NCBI GenBank assembly: GCA_029263415.1
Contig: JAJCXN010000039.1
Span: 124,001-188,000, forward strand
Direction: 5' to 3'
DNA from: Acidobacteriota bacterium
GTDB taxonomy: Bacteria; Acidobacteriota; Thermoanaerobaculia; Multivoradales; Multivoraceae
DNA length: 64,000 bases
Shown here: piece after piece, positions 17,901-25,304 of the stretch
How positions within the stretch are numbered: position 1 is the first letter of the stretch
Layout of the letters: every line of letters starts with the position of its first letter
The notes under the pieces: generated by a model
Databases searched by the model: none
Seen by the model: the letters and a program-made list of their open reading frames with translations, nothing else
What the model was told of the DNA's origin: nothing
Translations under genes and position numbers: made by a program

Positions 17901-19903
17901 CCGCCCATCAAGGTCAGCAAGGTGTCGCCAGCGGAACCAGCGAACGACGAGCCAGCGCCGCAGGGTGGATCAGGCGAGGGGGGTAGGTTCGCTGTTAGGC
18001 CAGCGAGCACCGGGGCCAGGTTGTCGGTGAAGGTGATGTCGGTGGCGTCACCAGACGCATCGGCGGGATAGGCAAGGGTGAATTCGAGAGTGGCGGTGCC
18101 TCCGGGCGCCACTGGATCGTCGGTGAACGCTTTACTCAGCGTGGGCGCGGAAATCACCGTCAGGGAGTCACTGGCCGGATCGCCTAAACGCGTGCCGCCG
18201 TCGATAGTGGCGGTGATCGACCCGGTGGTATTGAGGTAGACACCGGGAGGGAAGTGTGCGGGTATGGTCAGGGTGACGTCGAAGGTACAGGTTTCGGGAG
18301 GGCCGGGCGCTGCGGACAGGGAACCGTCGGTCAATTCCAGGCCGTGACGGCCAGTGTCGATGAAGACGAGAGCGAGGCTGCTACCGGCGCCGCAGGGTGG
18401 GTCCGGGACTGGCGGCAGGGTCACTGATACCGGGAATGGCAGGAACCCGGTGCCCGGACCACCGTCGGTGAGCTCGTCGAGAAAGGTGATATCGGTGGCA
18501 GGCGAGGTGCCGCTGGGGTTGCTCACCGTGAAGCGGAGGATCACATCGTCGCCAGGGTTGACGATCGGGTCTGGATCGAGAGTGCCGACCTCGAGGAACT
18601 CCTTGGTCAAGATCGGAACCGGCTCGACGAAGAGGTTGTCAGACGCCATGTTGCCGACCACCGGGGAGCCGTCGACAGTGCCGGTGACGGTGCTGGTGGT
18701 GTTGGTGTAGCTAGCGGGAGACCCCGGCGGCACAGCCAAGCTCACACTGATGGTGCAAGACGCCTCCGGCGCAAGGGTGCCACCAGCAAAGGTGATGATC
18801 TGCGTGGGAACGATCGTCACGGATCCTCCGCAGTCATTGGACAGCAAGCTGACGTAGGTCAGGTCGGTGAGCACAGTCGTTAGATCGTCGGTGAAGGCGA
18901 TTCCGGTGGCGCTATAGATACGGTCGAAGTTGGTGATCGTGAAATCGAGTGTGACGGTGCCGCCGGGTGCTACCGGATCATCGGTGAATGACTTCTGGAT
19001 CGCGAGCGGGGTGACCGTGACCTCCAGGGTGTCGGTCGCTTTGCCGCTGTCCGCCGCGAGGGAAACCAGCAGGTTACCGGTAACGTTCTCGAGCATGCCG
19101 GCGCCGGTTGCGACCACATCGACGGTGACGGCGCAGGTCTCGTCGTCGGGTAGAACTTCGAAGCCCGGGATGAAGAACCCGTTGGCGTCCAGGGTAATGA
19201 CGCCGGTTCCGGGAACGGCGATGAGTGTGGTGTCCTGGAAAGTGGGGCTGATGCAGTCGGTGACAGCGTTAGAGGGCTCTGCGATAAGCATCCCGAATGG
19301 CAGGTTGTCAGTGAAGTCCAAGTAGGCAACTCCCGTGGCGTTGAGGGTGTTGTCGATTGTGAACGTGAGCGTACTCTTGTCGCCGAGCGGCACTGAACTA
19401 GGCGCAAAGCTCTTGGAGAAACCCGGCAGACTAGTAACCACGGTGAGATCGATCGGGAGGCTCATGCTGCTGCCGGTGCTCGAGGACAGGGTGACCGCCG
19501 GGTTGGTGTGAGCGCCCGGAGTACTGGAGGTGACGTTGACCGTGACGGTGCACACTTCTCCGGCCCCGACCTGCGCATCATTGAGAATCACCGTTGAGCC
19601 ACCATTTGGTGCATAGAGCGTTCCAGTGACGCCTAGATCGCAATCGGTCGAGGCGTTGGCCGGATCGGCGATTGTCACATCAGCCGGCAAATTGTCGATA
19701 AAAGCGAGCCCGCTGACGGTGGTGCCGCCGCCCGTGTTGTCGATTGTGAACGTTGCAGTGGAACTGCTTCCCGGGCCGATGGTGCTCGGGGTGAACACCT
19801 TGGAGAAGGTTGGCTGCGCCTGTGCGCTAGCTGCAACAGAAATCAGGAGAATGCTGAACAAGAGAGCGAGCCGTGTTGTGGCGTTGTTGGTCCGAATCTT
19901 CAT
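14945..19903 (-). CDS. Giant repeat surface protein with IPTL-CTERM anchor
   Basis: A 1652-residue secreted protein. A signal peptide (LALLFSILLISVAASAQAQP) is followed by 12 imperfect beta-sandwich units of about 100-150 residues, each opening with a K.F hallmark (FSKVFTPSTIGPGSSSTATF, ITKTFVSAPVLPGGTVELEY) and containing FTDNLP- or FTDDL-type strands, CGxxS, and a GTCTxxVxV strand. This is a DUF11/DUF7933-like repeat. Cysteine pairs recur in every unit, implying disulfides in the exported form. It ends in AIPTLGTWALLLLVGLLGLL and an Arg-containing tail, the IPTL-CTERM sorting signal, predicting processing by an exosortase-type enzyme encoded elsewhere. ATG at 19903 is chosen over 19924 because GGAG lies 9 bases before it. 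Role: probably adhesion or cell-surface structure. Confidence 0.88.
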   Translation of the reverse strand: MKIRTNNATTRLALLFSILLISVAASAQAQPTFSKVFTPSTIGPGSSSTATFTIDNTGGGTTVSGLAFIDNLPADVTIADPANASTDCDLGVTGTLYAPNGGSTVILNDAQVGAGEVCTVTVNVTSSTPGAHTNPAVTLSSSTGSSMSLPIDLTVVTSLPGFSKSFAPSSVPLGDKSTLTFTIDNTLNATGVAYLDFTDNLPFGMLIAEPSNAVTDCISPTFQDTTLIAVPGTGVITLDANGFFIPGFEVLPDDETCAVTVDVVATGAGMLENVTGNLLVSLAADSGKATDTLEVTVTPLAIQKSFTDDPVAPGGTVTLDFTITNFDRIYSATGIAFTDDLTTVLTDLTYVSLLSNDCGGSVTIVPTQIITFAGGTLAPEASCTISVSLAVPPGSPASYTNTTSTVTGTVDGSPVVGNMASDNLFVEPVPILTKEFLEVGTLDPDPIVNPGDDVILRFTVSNPSGTSPATDITFLDELTDGGPGTGFLPFPVSVTLPPVPDPPCGAGSSLALVFIDTGRHGLELTDGSLSAAPGPPETCTFDVTLTIPAHFPPGVYLNTTGSITATIDGGTRLGDPASDSLTVISAPTLSKAFTDDPVAPGGTATLEFTLAYPADASGDATDITFTDNLAPVLAGLTANLPPSPDPPCGAGSSFAGSAGDTLLTLMGGTLSPGETCTFTVTVDVPMGAAPGDYTNTTSSVGATVEGLPAISLPASDDLKVSGLVFSKEFLGDPVIAGDTVMLRFTISNIHPTDDATISFFTDTLDANLPGLAATGPPSVNDCGGALSGTTTLIYVGGGVLSGATCMIEVEVLVPAAAADDDYLNITSSLVTDLGVVDPATDILTVNSNLLQLTKAFTDDPVTPGDPVTLEFTLTNLDAANAATMISFTDDLGAALTGLTFASVLFDDCLPPGTVGGTTTDMITVTGVSLAAGGSCTLRVSLDVPGGAAANIYTNTTSDVTGDIGGLPVVGDPASDTLEIIQLLGFSKAFDGPAAATGTATLTFTITNPGTSTASAIEFSDDLSSVIPGLIATSLPAVPCGAGSSITGISFLTFSGGELPPMGGMCSFDVDVLVPATAGAGTFPNVTSELFQGGLTVAEPATADLTIEPPPTFSKTFAPDAIGAGGTSTLTFIIDNSLPAVAAASLAFTDNLPAGVVIATPSVTANTCGGSLTATAGATPITLTGGSVDAGGTCTIDVEVTGLAVGMHVNTTGDLTSTSGNSGTATDTLTVDPQPGFTKMFTPDTIGLSSISTLSFTIDNSASTVAATALAFTDNLPAAITIAAPPNTANTCGGTLTATAGSSVISLTGGAAGPGGGCTITVDVTSSTAGTHVNLTGDLTSSLGNSGTATATLNVLDGLLTITKTFVSAPVLPGGTVELEYTIANGKVGFTATDVAFTDDLGAVLAGLTATTTRGGDACGIGSVLGGGSVVSLVGGTVAPASSCTFSVDVLVPTDAADGTYPSSTSSVTADFSGVATVGSPAMADLMIDFLDIDKFFLDSASTSGTVTLEFTITNLDPANGATNIAFTDDLDAVLPGLEATGLPISDACGLGSSLTGTSIITLAGGNLGPVETCTFQVTVAIPASATPGIFTNITSALTADVGGQPVVGDPADVAVADLEVTNLLAIPTLGTWALLLLVGLLGLLATVRIRAL

Positions 19904-20071
19904 GGTCAGTACTCCAGCGGGCATTGCGATCGGGAACGTGTAACCAGCCGTCTGGCGACACAGAAGGTGAAGTCGAGTGTCACCTATCGTATGGTACGTG
20001 GCGGGTCAAGCGCCACCGAAGTTGGGTGTGGAACACTAGGATCCCTTAAGCACCACAAATGGGAGAACGCC

Positions 20072-20341
20072 ATGTGCCGGAACATCCGTACGCTTCACAA
20101 TTTCGAGCCGCCAGCCACCCCGGATGAAGTTCGAGCCGCGGCGCTGCAGTACGTGCGCAAGATCAGCGGCTCCACCAAGCCCTCTCAGGCGAATCAGGAG
20201 GCCTTTGACGCCGCTGTCGATGAGGTCCATGCGGTGAGTTTGCGTTTGCTCGATCGATTGGTAACCAAGGCGCCCGCGAAGAATCGCGAGGAAGAAGCGG
20301 CGAAAGCACGGGCTCGGTTCGCCAAACGCATGGCGAGCTAG
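20072..20341 (+). CDS. DUF2277 family protein
   Basis: An 89-residue soluble protein starting MCRNIRTLHNFEPPATPDEV, then RAAALQYVRKISGSTKPSQAN, nearly the DUF2277 consensus. The C-terminal half is helical and basic (EEEAAKARARFAKRM). The start is fixed by the conserved MCRNI and GGGAG 8 bases upstream; longer in-frame sequence upstream is not family-like. Function is unknown. Confidence 0.93.
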   Translation: MCRNIRTLHNFEPPATPDEVRAAALQYVRKISGSTKPSQANQEAFDAAVDEVHAVSLRLLDRLVTKAPAKNREEEAAKARARFAKRMAS

Positions 20342-20529
20342 CGTCCGGGAGGGCCTGCGGCCTATCCTCGATTGAGCCGGGCAAGTGGAGCGGCCAGTGA
20401 TAGACAGCGCTCGAGCGTAGGTTAGCAGGGCTTCTGGAGTGCTCGATGACAAGATACTGGCCTTAAGGGCCGTGAGCCGGAGCGCGGGCTTGGCGAACTT
20501 CTTCCGCAACTAAGTAGGACGGAACCTCG

Positions 20530-21063
20530 ATGATCATCAGGCGAGCGCGCTACGGAAATGGCCTCACTTGGAGCCTAGGGCTGATCTTGGGCGTCGCCCT
20601 CGTGGCTTGTGGCACAGAGCCCGGCTCAGGCTCCGACGAGCCAGGGCCGATCAAGCCGGTCTTCGATGCTGCGATGGTTGAGGCGTCGGTGGATGCAGCG
20701 TTGGGCCGATTCCGCGCGGCTCTTCAGGCGGCCGACTATGAAACGGTGATCGCCGCCTATGCCGACGATGAACGGTTCTTCTGGGTTGAAGATGGCGCCA
20801 TCCGTTACACATCGCGTGACGAAGTGCGCGCGGCACTCGGGCAGGTTCAGCAGTTTGGAACCGCGACCTATGAGTTCGAGAATCCGCGTATAGAAGTTCT
20901 AGATCAAGATCACGCCATGGTTTACACCGAGGTTGAGACAACCTTCGGTGTCCCGGAGGCTGGCGGTTTCTCGTTCGCGGTGGCACAGACCATCCTCATG
21001 GCCCGGATCAATGGCGAATGGGTCTTCCTCAACGGACACTCGTCGTCACCGAGACAACGTTGA
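20530..21063 (+). CDS. NTF2/SnoaL-like lipoprotein
   Basis: A 177-residue exported protein. The N-terminus has a hydrophobic segment (LTWSLGLILGVALVACG) ending in an LVAC lipobox, then an acidic Gly/Ser/Pro linker. From about residue 55 a cone-like NTF2 fold follows: VDAALGRFRAALQAADYETV, YADDERFFWVEDG, RDEVRAAL, and closing strands with a tryptophan (INGEWVFLNGHSS), as in DUF4440/SnoaL-like domains. It probably binds a small ligand on the membrane surface or has no catalysis; the family is diverse. Its TGA overlaps the next ATG (TGATG). Confidence 0.82.
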   Translation: MIIRRARYGNGLTWSLGLILGVALVACGTEPGSGSDEPGPIKPVFDAAMVEASVDAALGRFRAALQAADYETVIAAYADDERFFWVEDGAIRYTSRDEVRAALGQVQQFGTATYEFENPRIEVLDQDHAMVYTEVETTFGVPEAGGFSFAVAQTILMARINGEWVFLNGHSSSPRQR

Positions 21064-21449
21064 TGACCGGGTTGGCCCTAGGGGTGGTGACGCTGGTGGT
21101 CGACGACTACGACCGAGCGATCGCTTACTACGTGGAGAGCCTGGGCTTCGATCTGAAAGAAGATCGGGAAATGGGAGCTAAGCGCTTTGTGCGAGTTTGT
21201 CCGCCGGGCGGCGGCTGCAACCTCTTGTTGGCCAAGGCCAAGAACGACTCAGAGCTGGCTCGAATTGGAGATCAGACCGGCGGCCGGGTTGCCTTCTTCT
21301 TGCACACAGACGACTTCGACCGCGATTACCAGCGCATGCTCGGTGCTGGTGTCGACTTCATTGAGCAGCCCCGATATGAGAGCTACGGGACCGTCGTCGT
21401 CTTTCGCGACCTCTATGGCAACAAGTGGGACTTGGTGCAGCACGCTTGA
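21063..21449 (+). CDS. VOC (glyoxalase/bleomycin-resistance) family protein
   Basis: A 128-residue protein with the two babababb modules of the VOC superfamily: VTLVVDDYDRAIAYYVESLG at the start, then GCNLLLAKA, GGRVAFFLHTDDFDRDYQRM, and YESYGTVVVFRDLYGNKWDL at the end. The E/D-type C-terminal ligand pattern (the usual ..DP.GN.W.L) is present as DLYGNKWDL. Candidate metal ligands are not unambiguous and the substrate is unknown. The ATG at 21063 shares an A with the upstream stop. Confidence 0.9.
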   Translation: MTGLALGVVTLVVDDYDRAIAYYVESLGFDLKEDREMGAKRFVRVCPPGGGCNLLLAKAKNDSELARIGDQTGGRVAFFLHTDDFDRDYQRMLGAGVDFIEQPRYESYGTVVVFRDLYGNKWDLVQHA

Positions 21450-21841
21450 TCAATTGGGAAGATCTGGCGCGCGCTTTGGAGCAGCGAGGCATTCTGAGCG
21501 GCGAAGACTTGGATCGCGGGCTCCAGGCTAACGGCCTCAGCCTCAAGAAACTCGATGGCGAGGTGTTCCGCCAGCGCGGAGATCTCCCCGGATGGCTACG
21601 GCAGGGCAAGCAGCTCGAGCGCATGCCGCTGGCGTTGCCGGCGTTCTACTTCGCTTCGAAGGTGATTTGGCCGGACTCGGACCTCGAAGCGATGGGCCTC
21701 ACCTGGCTCACTTGGGCTAGAACGGGTCTGCTGAGTGGCTTCTTGGGTCCGCTCTTCGCCGGCCAGACGCGCGGCCGCTTGGTTCGTCTAGTTGAGAACT
21801 ACCTCGCGCTCGATGATCTGCGACTCGCGCGAGGCGGTTGA
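21446..21841 (+). CDS. Hypothetical protein
   Basis: A 131-residue protein of unknown family. It is rich in Leu and charged residues with two helical stretches (WEDLARALEQRGILSGEDLD and ALPAFYFASKVIWPDSDLEA), no signal peptide and one short hydrophobic segment near the C-terminus (TGLLSGFLGPLFAG). The TTG start overlaps the VOC stop by TTGA, the coupling style used elsewhere in this window; a GTG at 21425 is the alternative. Confidence 0.6.
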   Translation: MINWEDLARALEQRGILSGEDLDRGLQANGLSLKKLDGEVFRQRGDLPGWLRQGKQLERMPLALPAFYFASKVIWPDSDLEAMGLTWLTWARTGLLSGFLGPLFAGQTRGRLVRLVENYLALDDLRLARGG

Positions 21842-21845
21842 CTGC

Positions 21846-21878
21846 AAGGAGAAAGGAGATAAGGGAGAAAGGAGAAGC
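21846..21878. repeat. Purine-rich short direct repeats
   Basis: AAGGAGAAAGGAGATAAGGG and a second similar run form two roughly 15-base copies between two converging genes. The purine bias gives SD-like cores but no start follows. Function unknown; could be slippage-prone DNA. Confidence 0.45.
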
Positions 21879-21890
21879 GTTCGCCCGGAG

Positions 21891-23843
21891 CTATCCTCGT
21901 GCTCGCGGCGTAATCTCAGTCTCCATCCGTTCGCCATCGCGCATGAACACAACGGGTAGGGTGACGTCGACCTTGACTGCATCGAGCGCGTAGGTGTAGT
22001 CGTAGATGTTCTTGACCTCGACCGCGCCGAACTTGACGATCACGTCGCCCTTGCGGAGCCCGGCTTCCTCAGCGGGTCCGCCTGCCATCACCCCGCCTAA
22101 GAGCAGGCCTTCGATCTCGGTAGCGTAGTCAGGGATGGTGCCGGTGAAGGCCCTGACGCTGTCGCGCGATCCAGCGTCTTGGCGGGTCTGCTGCACCTGC
22201 AAGAATTTGGGCGCTTCGTCGTTCTCGCTGAGCTTGCGCACCACCAGGCTGCCGAGCTGCGCGACGCGGTCGAGTTCGTCATAGGCGATGGTGTCGACCG
22301 TGTCGCTCGGCTTGTGGTAGTCCTGATGCGAGCCGGTGAAGAAGTTGAGGCTGGGGATTTCGTAGCGGTGAAACGAGGCCGAATCGGTCGGCAGGTAAGG
22401 GTCACTCTGCAAGGAGAGATCGAAGCCCACGGGTACGTTGCTGCGCTCTAAGAGTCCGGGCCAAGCGTCGCTGCTACCGGTGGCCTGCACGCTCAGCTTG
22501 TTGTCGCGCGAGCGACCGACCATGTCGAAGTTGATGTATGCGGCGACATCTTCGAGCTTGAAGCCGCGGTGTGCGTCGGTGGGTTCACCAGTAGCCGCAG
22601 CCTGCTTGGTGAAGTCGGCCGAACCTAGGAGTCCGAGTTCTTCGCCCGACCACAAGGCCAGCACGATCGAGCGCTTGCGGGCTTTGCGACGTTCGTCGCC
22701 CCCGAGTCTGCGGGCGATGTCCAAAACTGCTGCGGTACCCGAGGCGTTGTCGTCAGCACCATAGTGAATAGCGGTGCGCTGACTCGCATCAGCGAGCGAG
22801 TTGCCGCCGCCACCTTGGCCCAAGTGATCGAAGTGAGCGCCGACCATCACCCAAGGCCTCTCGACCGAGCCTGCCTCTTGCGGTGCCGCTGGCAGCATGC
22901 CGATGACGTTGGTACCGGTCCGCTTCTCGCGCTCAACCTTGACGTCTAGCTTGACCGACGTGCTCAAAGCGAAGCCGGCTACGTGCGGATTGGCGGTGTC
23001 GAGTGAAGCTTGTGCGTCGGCGAGGTTGAGCTCCGCACCCTCGAAGAGCTGGTTGGCTACTTCTCCGCTGATGCTTGCAGCGATGATGCCCGAACCCGAG
23101 ACAGCAGTGTCGAAGGTCATAGGCATCACTTGGCCGCCGTTGGGTGAGTGCGGACCGGTGACCAGCAGCATCGCTTTTGCGCCGTGTTCGCGAGCGAGCA
23201 GCGCTTTGTAGCGGATGCCCGAGTAGCGCGCGAGCGAAGCGCGCACGTCGCCTTCGGTGTCTTCAGGGAAGTAGCGAAGGACAACGACGACCTTGTCTTT
23301 GACGTCGAGCGTGGCATAGCTGTCGTATCCGAAGTCGTCGGAATCGGGAACCCGCAGTCCGTATCCAGCGAACACCAGGTTGCCCGAGGCGTCTCCGTTA
23401 TCGGAGAACGACAGCGCCTGGATGTTGTCGGTGCCTTCAATCGTCGTTGTGTTGTTGACAGCTAGGCTGGTGCCGACGTCTTTGCTGCCCGAGGTGAACT
23501 CGAACGGGTGGAGGAAGGTCGAGTGGCCGGGCAGTGGCGCGGCACCCAAACGTTCGAGTTGTAGAGCGATGTACTGTGCTGCCAGCGTCTCGCCTGGGCC
23601 ACCGGTTAGACGGCCCGCAAGCTTCTCGGAGGCAAGGTAGCGGACGTGCTCTTCTACCGACGCTGTCTGCGCTGTCTGCGCTGTCTGCGCAGCCGGAGCG
23701 GGCTGCTGGGCGCTGAGCTGCACGGGAGCCACCCACAACACAGCTGTTGTGACCAGGCCGAATGTGAGCAATGGGGACAGGGCATGCTGGAAGAGTCTCG
23801 AACTGTTTGGGTGTCTCATTTGACTGCTCATCTGATTGGTCAT
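21891..23843 (-). CDS. M28 family peptidase with PA and PDZ domains
   Basis: A 650-residue exported zinc peptidase. A signal sequence (LTFGLVTTAVLWVAPVQLSA) precedes the PA-like insert (residues 150-290, RYKALLAREHGAKAMLLVTG). The M28 core has VGAHFDHLGQ (H, D), YGADDNASGTAAVLD (D), LWSGEELGLLGS (EE), INFDMVGR (D) and FFTGSHQDYHKPSD (H). A C-terminal PDZ-like domain (GGPAEEAGLRKGDVIVKFGA) ends the protein. It should act as an extracellular or periplasmic aminopeptidase. ATG at 23843 is preferred: it follows GAAGAAGG and shares ATGA with the upstream TolB-like stop. A nine-base slippage repeat encodes a TAQTAQTA linker after the signal peptide. Confidence 0.9.
   Translation of the reverse strand: MTNQMSSQMRHPNSSRLFQHALSPLLTFGLVTTAVLWVAPVQLSAQQPAPAAQTAQTAQTASVEEHVRYLASEKLAGRLTGGPGETLAAQYIALQLERLGAAPLPGHSTFLHPFEFTSGSKDVGTSLAVNNTTTIEGTDNIQALSFSDNGDASGNLVFAGYGLRVPDSDDFGYDSYATLDVKDKVVVVLRYFPEDTEGDVRASLARYSGIRYKALLAREHGAKAMLLVTGPHSPNGGQVMPMTFDTAVSGSGIIAASISGEVANQLFEGAELNLADAQASLDTANPHVAGFALSTSVKLDVKVEREKRTGTNVIGMLPAAPQEAGSVERPWVMVGAHFDHLGQGGGGNSLADASQRTAIHYGADDNASGTAAVLDIARRLGGDERRKARKRSIVLALWSGEELGLLGSADFTKQAAATGEPTDAHRGFKLEDVAAYINFDMVGRSRDNKLSVQATGSSDAWPGLLERSNVPVGFDLSLQSDPYLPTDSASFHRYEIPSLNFFTGSHQDYHKPSDTVDTIAYDELDRVAQLGSLVVRKLSENDEAPKFLQVQQTRQDAGSRDSVRAFTGTIPDYATEIEGLLLGGVMAGGPAEEAGLRKGDVIVKFGAVEVKNIYDYTYALDAVKVDVTLPVVFMRDGERMETEITPRARG
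23661..23687. repeat. Coding tandem repeat, CGCTGTCTG x3
   Basis: Three exact nine-base units inside the M28 peptidase gene, encoding a repeated TAQ linker just after its signal peptide. The frame is kept by the unit length. Confidence 0.75.
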
Positions 23844-25039
23844 CGGGAACCTTCTTCGGTCATGCCCCTGAGTGGAGCTGCTGCGAGCGCCTTCATTGCC
23901 GTCTCGTGGCTCCATTGCGCAACATAGAGCTGTGCGCCTTTGCCAGCGTGGCGGCTCGAAGTCCACACTAACTGTTTGCCATCCGGGGTTGGCACGGGCA
24001 GACCGTCGAAGTCGTCGGTGTTGGTGATGCGGACCGGTTCTTTGGTGCCCGCGACGTCGATCATGAAGACTTCGAAGTTGGAGAAGCCGTGTTTGTTTGA
24101 CGCGAACAGGATGTATTCGCCTGAGGGGTGAACGTAAGGTGCCCAGCTCATGGCGCCGAAATCTGTGAGTTGTCGCTGGTCGCTACCATCAGCTTTCATC
24201 GACCAGACGTTGGCGGTCAGACCATCTTCGCTGAAGCGCCGCCAGATGATTCGCTCGCCATTTGGAAAGTAGAAGGGGCCACCGTCGTAGCCGGGCACGC
24301 TGGTCAGGCGTTCGAGGCCGGTGCCGTCGGTGCGGATGCGGTAGAGCTCGCCGAAGTAACTCGGATCGACTTCGAGGATCTTCTTCTCTTCAGCGGTGAG
24401 CTCACCGTCGTAGCCGTCGCGCATTGAAGAGAAGACGACCCACTTGCCGTCAGGTGAGTAGCTCGCCTCTGCGTCGTAGCCCAACGCGGTGGTCAAGCGA
24501 CGCTCATTACTGGTGGCTGGATCGACAATGTAGAGATCCATTTGCGGGTCGTAGTCCCAGGAGTAGCGACGTTCGGCGCCGGAGGCGCGAAAGTCGAGTT
24601 CTTCTTTTTGCAGCCGCGCTGATTCCGGGTCGTGATGGGTGGACGAGAACAACACGTGACCATTGCCAGGTTCGATGAATGCACACGTCGTCTTGCCGGT
24701 GCCGTTCGACACCTGGGTGACGTCCCCAGTCTCCATGTCCATCAGGAAGATTTGGTAGAACGGATTGTCGTCGATGCGCTCGCTTTGGAACACCATCTGC
24801 TTGCCGTCTGGTGAGAAATAGCCTTCGCCGGAGCGCTTGCCGTCGAAAATGAGGCGCCGGCTGCGCTTGAGAAAGTCGGACTCGGTGAAGGCTGCTGGAG
24901 CAGACTCTTCTGCTGCATGCTCGGTCGCCTCGACAGGGACCGCAAGCAGGCCGAGCGCCAGGGTCGCAAGTCCGAGGTTTGTCGCGAGTCCGTGGATTGT
25001 CGTGCAGCTGAGCGTTGCGATTTGCTTGATCGTGGTCAT
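23840..25039 (-). CDS. TolB-like WD40/PD40 beta-propeller protein
   Basis: A 399-residue exported protein. The signal peptide ends near VPVEATEHA. Afterwards propeller blades of the PD40 type recur, each with a FSPDGK- or YSPDGK-like turn (EGYFSPDGKQMVFQSERID, EASYSPDGKWVVFSSMRDG, YVHPSGEYILFASNKHG), the TolB-type pattern. It shares ATGA with the downstream M28 peptidase, so both are made together, perhaps as sensor or docking partner of the peptidase in the periplasm. The upstream 265 bases should hold the promoter. The partner role is inference. Confidence 0.86.
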   Translation of the reverse strand: MTTIKQIATLSCTTIHGLATNLGLATLALGLLAVPVEATEHAAEESAPAAFTESDFLKRSRRLIFDGKRSGEGYFSPDGKQMVFQSERIDDNPFYQIFLMDMETGDVTQVSNGTGKTTCAFIEPGNGHVLFSSTHHDPESARLQKEELDFRASGAERRYSWDYDPQMDLYIVDPATSNERRLTTALGYDAEASYSPDGKWVVFSSMRDGYDGELTAEEKKILEVDPSYFGELYRIRTDGTGLERLTSVPGYDGGPFYFPNGERIIWRRFSEDGLTANVWSMKADGSDQRQLTDFGAMSWAPYVHPSGEYILFASNKHGFSNFEVFMIDVAGTKEPVRITNTDDFDGLPVPTPDGKQLVWTSSRHAGKGAQLYVAQWSHETAMKALAAAPLRGMTEEGSR

Positions 25040-25304
25040 GAGAACTCTATTCGCGGGCTAGATAGTTTGTGGGAGTAGTGGGAGTGCGAGCCGTAACGGC
25101 CGCCTAGCCGGGCCTTTCCGGAAAAAAGCCGGAGCATTCTTAGTTGATTCTAAGGGGCCTGAAGGGCCGCGCGTCACAGTCAAGTCATGGCGTCAAACAA
25201 CGGTTCAGCAGTGGGGGCTGCGGGGTAGACTCCGCCCGCGGTCCCATGGTCCTCGGTCGCTTCGCTCCAAGGCGAACAACGAGACAAACGACCAGTCGCC
25301 GAAA

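Noticed and set aside
25100-25160. Hairpin-like sequence TCCGGAAAAAAGCCGGA in front of the TolB-like gene
   Set aside because: The stem is only five bases and it does not sit where a terminator of either neighbouring gene would be; no support for a function.
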